From the NCBI GenBank assembly GCA_002431355.1, contig DJEQ01000011.1:2961-19431 (forward strand): 16,471 bases of DNA, in the 5' to 3' direction. The notes under the pieces were generated by a model. The model did not search any database. It saw nothing but the letters and a program-made list of their open reading frames with translations, and had not been told where the DNA came from. The DNA is from Oribacterium sp. UBA5894 (GTDB taxonomy: Bacteria; Bacillota; Clostridia; Lachnospirales; Lachnospiraceae). How positions within the stretch are numbered: the first letter of the stretch is position 1; each line of letters opens with the position of its first letter. Positions 13,529-16,471 of the stretch are shown here, one piece after another. The position numbers and the translations under genes are program-made.

Positions 13529-14539
13529 TTAGAACTTGCCAGCCTTTGCAGCCTCAGCTACAGCAACTGCAACGGATACAGTAGCGCCAACCATTGGGTT
13601 GTTGCCCATACCGATGAGACCCATCATCTCTACGTGTGCAGGTACAGAGGATGAACCAGCGAACTGTGCATCACTGTGCATACGGCCAAGGGTATCCGTC
13701 ATACCATAGGAAGCAGGGCCTGCTGCCATGTTATCTGGGTGAAGTGTACGTCCCGTTCCACCGCCGGAAGCTACGGAGAAGTACTTCTTGCCAGCTTCGA
13801 GACGCTCCTTCTTGTAGGTGCCTGCTACTGGATGCTGGAATCTCGTTGGGTTCGTAGAGTTACCAGTGATGGAAACGTCTACATTCTCCTTCCACATGAT
13901 GGCTACACCCTCTGGAACAGAGTTTGCGCCATAGCAGTTTACCTTTGCTCTTGGACCATCGGAGTAGGAGATGCGCTCGATTTCCTTTACGGTGTTGGTA
14001 TATGGATCATAATCGGTCTCTACGAAGGTGAAGCCGTTGATTCTGGAAATGATCTTTGCAGCATCCTTTCCAAGACCATTCAGGATAACACGAAGCGGCT
14101 TTACACGTACCTTGTTTGCATTGTTTGCGATACCGATTGCGCCCTCTGCTGCAGCGAAGGACTCATGTCCTGCAAGGAAGCAGAAGCACTCGGTATCCTC
14201 TGAAAGGAGCATCTTGCCCAGGTTGCCATGGCCGAGACCCACCTTACGGTTGTCGGCTACAGAGCCCGGAATACAGAAGGACTGAAGTCCCTCACCGATG
14301 GCTGCGGCAGCATCTGCTGCGTTTCTGCAGTCCTTCTTGATTGCGATTGCGGCACCTACGATATATGCCCAGCAGGCATTCTCGAAGCAAATGGTCTGAA
14401 CGCCCTTTACCATGTTGTATACATCCAGGCCAGCGTCTTCTGTGATCTTCCGCGCTTCTTCGATATCTGTGATACCATACTTGTTTAAAGCTTCATTGAT
14501 CTGCTTGATACGTCTCTCGTATCCCTCAAATAATGCCAT
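13529..14539 (-). CDS. GGGtGRT family protein
   Basis: A 336-residue protein recognised by the motif for which the family is named, GGGTGRTLHPDN at 259-270. Other Gly-rich conserved-looking stretches are GLGHGNLGKM (101-110), FLAGHESFAAAEGAIGIAN (121-139) and GLIGMGNNPMVGATVSVAVA (307-326). It has seven cysteines (51, 56, 71, 89, 118, 120, 202), a high number for a cytosolic protein of this size and possibly relevant to metal or Fe-S binding. No signal peptide or TM segment is evident, although the last ~30 residues are Ala/Val-rich. From memory, family members often sit beside a NifU-like scaffold, as here: the stop of that gene is 24 bases upstream, and AAGGAGG precedes this ATG. The biochemical role of the family is not known to me. 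A part in Fe-S or redox metabolism is inference from context only. Confidence 0.88.
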   Translation of the reverse strand: MALFEGYERRIKQINEALNKYGITDIEEARKITEDAGLDVYNMVKGVQTICFENACWAYIVGAAIAIKKDCRNAADAAAAIGEGLQSFCIPGSVADNRKVGLGHGNLGKMLLSEDTECFCFLAGHESFAAAEGAIGIANNANKVRVKPLRVILNGLGKDAAKIISRINGFTFVETDYDPYTNTVKEIERISYSDGPRAKVNCYGANSVPEGVAIMWKENVDVSITGNSTNPTRFQHPVAGTYKKERLEAGKKYFSVASGGGTGRTLHPDNMAAGPASYGMTDTLGRMHSDAQFAGSSSVPAHVEMMGLIGMGNNPMVGATVSVAVAVAEAAKAGKF

Positions 14540-14563
14540 CTTAATTTCCTCCTTCTGACCTGA

Positions 14564-15256
14564 TTACTGCTTACGTGGATCGATGAACTTCACAGCATCA
14601 TCGATACGGCCATACTGACCCTTGGCCTTCTCCCATGCCGTGTTTGCATCGTCACCCTTCTTGATGAAATCTGTCATCTTTCCAAGGTTGACATACTTGT
14701 AACCGATGATCTGATCATCCTTATCGAGTGCAAGCTCTGTCACATAGCCCTCGGCCATTTCAAGGTAACGAGGACCCTTCTTCAGTGTACCGTACATGGT
14801 ACCAACCTGAGAACGAAGACCCTTACCAAGGTCCTCAAGGCCAGCACCAACAGCCAGACCATCATCGGAGAATGCAGACTGAGAACGACCATAAGCGATC
14901 TGAAGGAACAGCTCTCTCATGGCTGTGTTAATGGCATCACATACGAGGTCTGTGTTCAGAGCTTCGAGAACGGTCAGTCCTGGAAGAATCTCTGCAGCCA
15001 TCGCTGCGGAATGGGTCATACCAGAACAGCCAACGGTCTCTACAAGTGCCTCCTGGATGATACCTTCCTTAATATTCAGTGAAAGCTTGCAGGCACCCTG
15101 CTGTGGTGCACACCAGCCGACACCGTGTGTGAATCCGGAAATATCCTTTACTTCCTTCGACTGTACCCATTTACCCTCTTCCGGAATAGGAGCAGCACCA
15201 TGATGAACACCCTGTGCGATTGGGCACATGTTCTCAACCTCATTTGTATAGGTCAT
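14564..15256 (-). CDS. NifU-like iron-sulfur cluster assembly scaffold protein
   Basis: A 230-residue protein whose first ~125 residues resemble the IscU/NifU scaffold, on which Fe-S clusters are built before transfer. The cysteine pattern fits: Cys56 in GACKLSLNI (like the PxCGDxMxLxI region), Cys77 in VGCSGMTHSAAM (like GCGSAIASSS) and Cys106 in DLVCDAINTAM. Cys11 and Cys49 are extra. The C-terminal half (about 126-230) is not the classical Nfu domain and I do not recognise it; it contains GPRYLEMAEGYVTELALD. GAAAGGAG six bases before the ATG is the ribosome site. It is first in a two-gene operon with the GGGtGRT gene. No cysteine desulfurase is visible, so it may serve a special client and not general assembly. 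Confidence 0.8.
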   Translation of the reverse strand: MTYTNEVENMCPIAQGVHHGAAPIPEEGKWVQSKEVKDISGFTHGVGWCAPQQGACKLSLNIKEGIIQEALVETVGCSGMTHSAAMAAEILPGLTVLEALNTDLVCDAINTAMRELFLQIAYGRSQSAFSDDGLAVGAGLEDLGKGLRSQVGTMYGTLKKGPRYLEMAEGYVTELALDKDDQIIGYKYVNLGKMTDFIKKGDDANTAWEKAKGQYGRIDDAVKFIDPRKQ

Positions 15257-15285
15257 ATGAATCTCCTTTCAACAATCCGCGTAAA

Positions 15286-15315
15286 TTCATAAAACGTGAA
15301 TGACGCAAAATTCAA
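15286..15315 (-). promoter_or_regulatory. Candidate promoter of the NifU-like/GGGtGRT operon
   Basis: On the minus strand TTGAAT (15310-15315), an 18-base spacer and TATGAA (15286-15291), about 30 bases before the ATG. Both boxes are imperfect. The -35 overlaps the first of three tandem repeats, so a protein bound there could block or recruit polymerase. Confidence 0.4.
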
Positions 15316-15353
15316 ACTCCAAAGCTTCAAAACTCCTGCTTCGAAACTTTGTC
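15311..15353. repeat. Three tandem imperfect 14-15 bp repeats upstream of the Fe-S operon
   Basis: On the plus strand TTCAAACTCCAAAGC (15311-15325), TTCAAAACTCCTGC (15326-15339) and TTCGAAACTTTGTC (15340-15353) are directly adjacent. They share TTCraAaCtyc. The first touches the -35 of the candidate promoter. Tandem spacing suggests an operator, but the binding protein is unknown. Confidence 0.6.
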
Positions 15354-15374
15354 TATTTTCTCACAAAGTTGTCA

Positions 15375-15403
15375 TGTATTCAAGTCAATACAAGATGTAT
15401 ACA
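15375..15403. promoter_or_regulatory. Dyads TGTATT-N6-AATACA and TGTATACA
   Basis: A 6-bp dyad with a six-base centre (15375-15392) is followed four bases later by a perfect 8-bp palindrome TGTATACA (15396-15403). Both share TGTAT half-sites. They lie between the gltA terminator and the tandem repeats. They may be protein-binding sites; chance is possible in this AT-rich stretch. Confidence 0.4.
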
Positions 15404-15411
15404 GAATTCTT

Positions 15412-15446
15412 TTTAAAAAGGACCCGGGATTTCTCCCAGGTCCTTT
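15412..15446 (-). terminator. Strong intrinsic terminator after gltA
   Basis: On the minus strand AAAGGACCTGGGA pairs with TCCCGGGTCCTTT (13 bp with one G-U) around a GAAA tetraloop (15417-15446), followed by TTTTT. It is about 45 bases past the gltA stop. It separates gltA from the NifU-like operon. Confidence 0.92.
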
Positions 15447-15490
15447 CGAAAAGCTCATTTTTCAGTACGTTCTGTCGGCTTATGCTTCGC

Positions 15491-16471
15491 TCACTCTGCG
15501 CTCCGACCGCTCAGGTAGTCATCGATGCCCTTCGCCGCAGCCTTTCCTGCGCCCATTGCAAGAATAACGGTTGCCGCACCAGTTACGGCATCACCGCCTG
15601 CATAGACTGCGGTCTTGGAGGTCTGTCCATTTTCCTCCTTCGCAATGATGCAGCCATGTGCATTGGTCTCAAGACCGGCCGTGGTATCCTTGATCAGCGG
15701 GTTCGGTGAAGTACCAAGTGACATGATGACCATATCACAATCCATGTCATAAACATCTCCTGGAATCGGCTCTGGTCTGCGACGACCGGAGGCATCCGGC
15801 TCTCCGAGCTGCATGCGCTGAATCTGTACGCCCTTTACCCAGTCATTTTCATCCGTATAGATCTGAATCGGGTTCTCAAGGAGATCAAAGATGATTCCCT
15901 CTTCCTTCGCGTGATGAACCTCCTCACGACGAGCCGGAAGCTCTTCCTCGGAACGACGGTATACGATGTGGACCTCTGCCCCCAGACGAAGTGCTGTTCT
16001 CGCTGCATCCATGGCCACGTTACCACCACCGACAACGACAACCTTCTTGCCGACCTTGATCGGGGTATCGGAATCATCACGGTAGGCCTTCATGAGGTTA
16101 TTTCGTGTCAGGAACTCATTTGCGGAATATACGCCATTCGCTGACTCACCCGGAATATTCATAAAGCGAGGAAGTCCTGCACCGGAGCCGATGAATACTG
16201 CATCAAAGCCTTCCTCTGTCAGAAGATCGTCGATGGTCAGTGAACGACCGACGATGACATTGGTATCAATCTTGACACCAAGCTTCTTTACGTTTTCAAT
16301 TTCCGGCTTTACAACACGGTCCTTCGGAAGACGGAATTCCGGAATACCATACACGAGAACGCCGCCTGGCTGATGGAAGGCCTCAAAGATAGTGACATCA
16401 TAGCCGAGCTTTGCAAGGTCACCTGCGCAGGTAAGACCCGAAGGTCCTGATCCAATGACGGCAACCTTCTT
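15491..16471 (-). CDS. gltA: GltA-type NADPH-dependent glutamate synthase small subunit / NfnB-like flavoprotein (5'-partial)
   Basis: The last 326 residues of a flavoprotein; the gene runs in at the right edge, where the first visible codons read KKVAVIGSGPSGLTCAG. That is the FAD-binding GxGxxG. PGGVLVYGIPEFRLPK follows at about 35-50. A second Rossmann motif VVGGGNVAMDAARTALRLGA begins near visible residue 146, followed by the NADPH-binding YRRSEEELPARREE. The closing FAD motif YAGGDAVTGAATVILAMGAG is near the C-terminus. The missing N-terminus should hold the 4Fe-4S cysteine motifs. The family includes the small subunit of glutamate synthase and NfnB of the electron-bifurcating NADH-dependent ferredoxin:NADP oxidoreductase. 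In Clostridia an unlinked gene annotated gltA is often NfnB, with nfnA next to it. The neighbour that would decide is outside the window. The stop is at 15491 and a strong terminator follows. Confidence 0.9.
   Translation of the reverse strand, partial: KKVAVIGSGPSGLTCAGDLAKLGYDVTIFEAFHQPGGVLVYGIPEFRLPKDRVVKPEIENVKKLGVKIDTNVIVGRSLTIDDLLTEEGFDAVFIGSGAGLPRFMNIPGESANGVYSANEFLTRNNLMKAYRDDSDTPIKVGKKVVVVGGGNVAMDAARTALRLGAEVHIVYRRSEEELPARREEVHHAKEEGIIFDLLENPIQIYTDENDWVKGVQIQRMQLGEPDASGRRRPEPIPGDVYDMDCDMVIMSLGTSPNPLIKDTTAGLETNAHGCIIAKEENGQTSKTAVYAGGDAVTGAATVILAMGAGKAAAKGIDDYLSGRSAE

Noticed and set aside
1..16471. CRISPR arrays, tRNA/rRNA genes, insertion sequences and prophage genes
   Set aside because: None was recognised on reading either strand; no regularly spaced repeats and no transposase or integrase ORFs.

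Overview
The window looks like chromosomal DNA of a Gram-positive anaerobe of the class Clostridia, most likely Lachnospiraceae. The evidence is strong AGGAGG-type ribosome binding sites, near-consensus sigma-A promoters, a fused SecDF, the GGGtGRT/NifU-like gene pair, an MntP-type manganese exporter and a GltA/NfnB-type flavoprotein. GC content is close to 50% by eye, except around the LysR/MATE pair. No rRNA, tRNA, CRISPR array, insertion sequence or prophage gene was recognised. Nearly all genes lie on the minus strand; only mutY and the MATE pump are on the plus strand.

Right to left, in the direction of most transcription: (1) 15.4-16.5 kb holds a 5'-partial gltA/NfnB-like gene closed by a strong terminator. 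(2) 13.5-15.4 kb is a two-gene operon of a NifU-like Fe-S scaffold protein and a GGGtGRT-family protein. Its upstream region has three tandem 14-15 bp repeats and two small dyads, and it ends in a terminator. (3) 11.0-13.4 kb is a divergent LysR-type regulator/MATE efflux pair with visibly lower GC, probably acquired by transfer. (4) 8.5-11.0 kb holds cardiolipin synthase (with a clear promoter and terminator) and mntP, converging on mutY. (5) 5.3-8.5 kb holds mutY, with an unusual 42-residue insertion, divergent from a C-terminally truncated MocR-type regulator. The stop codon of that regulator sits inside the -10 box of a divergent lspA. (6) 1-5.3 kb holds secDF with its own promoter and terminator, then a tgt - AraC regulator - HicB-like gene run whose last two genes overlap by ATGA.

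The most striking unexplained object is a 225-nt hairpin at 5008-5232, between lspA and the secDF promoter. It has a perfect 28-bp outer stem, a chain of inner stems and a predicted three-way junction. It fits no RNA family I recognise. It may be a structured RNA, an elaborate bidirectional terminator or a mobile palindromic repeat. The second candidate for new biology is the NifU-like/GGGtGRT operon, a recognisable pair of unknown function.
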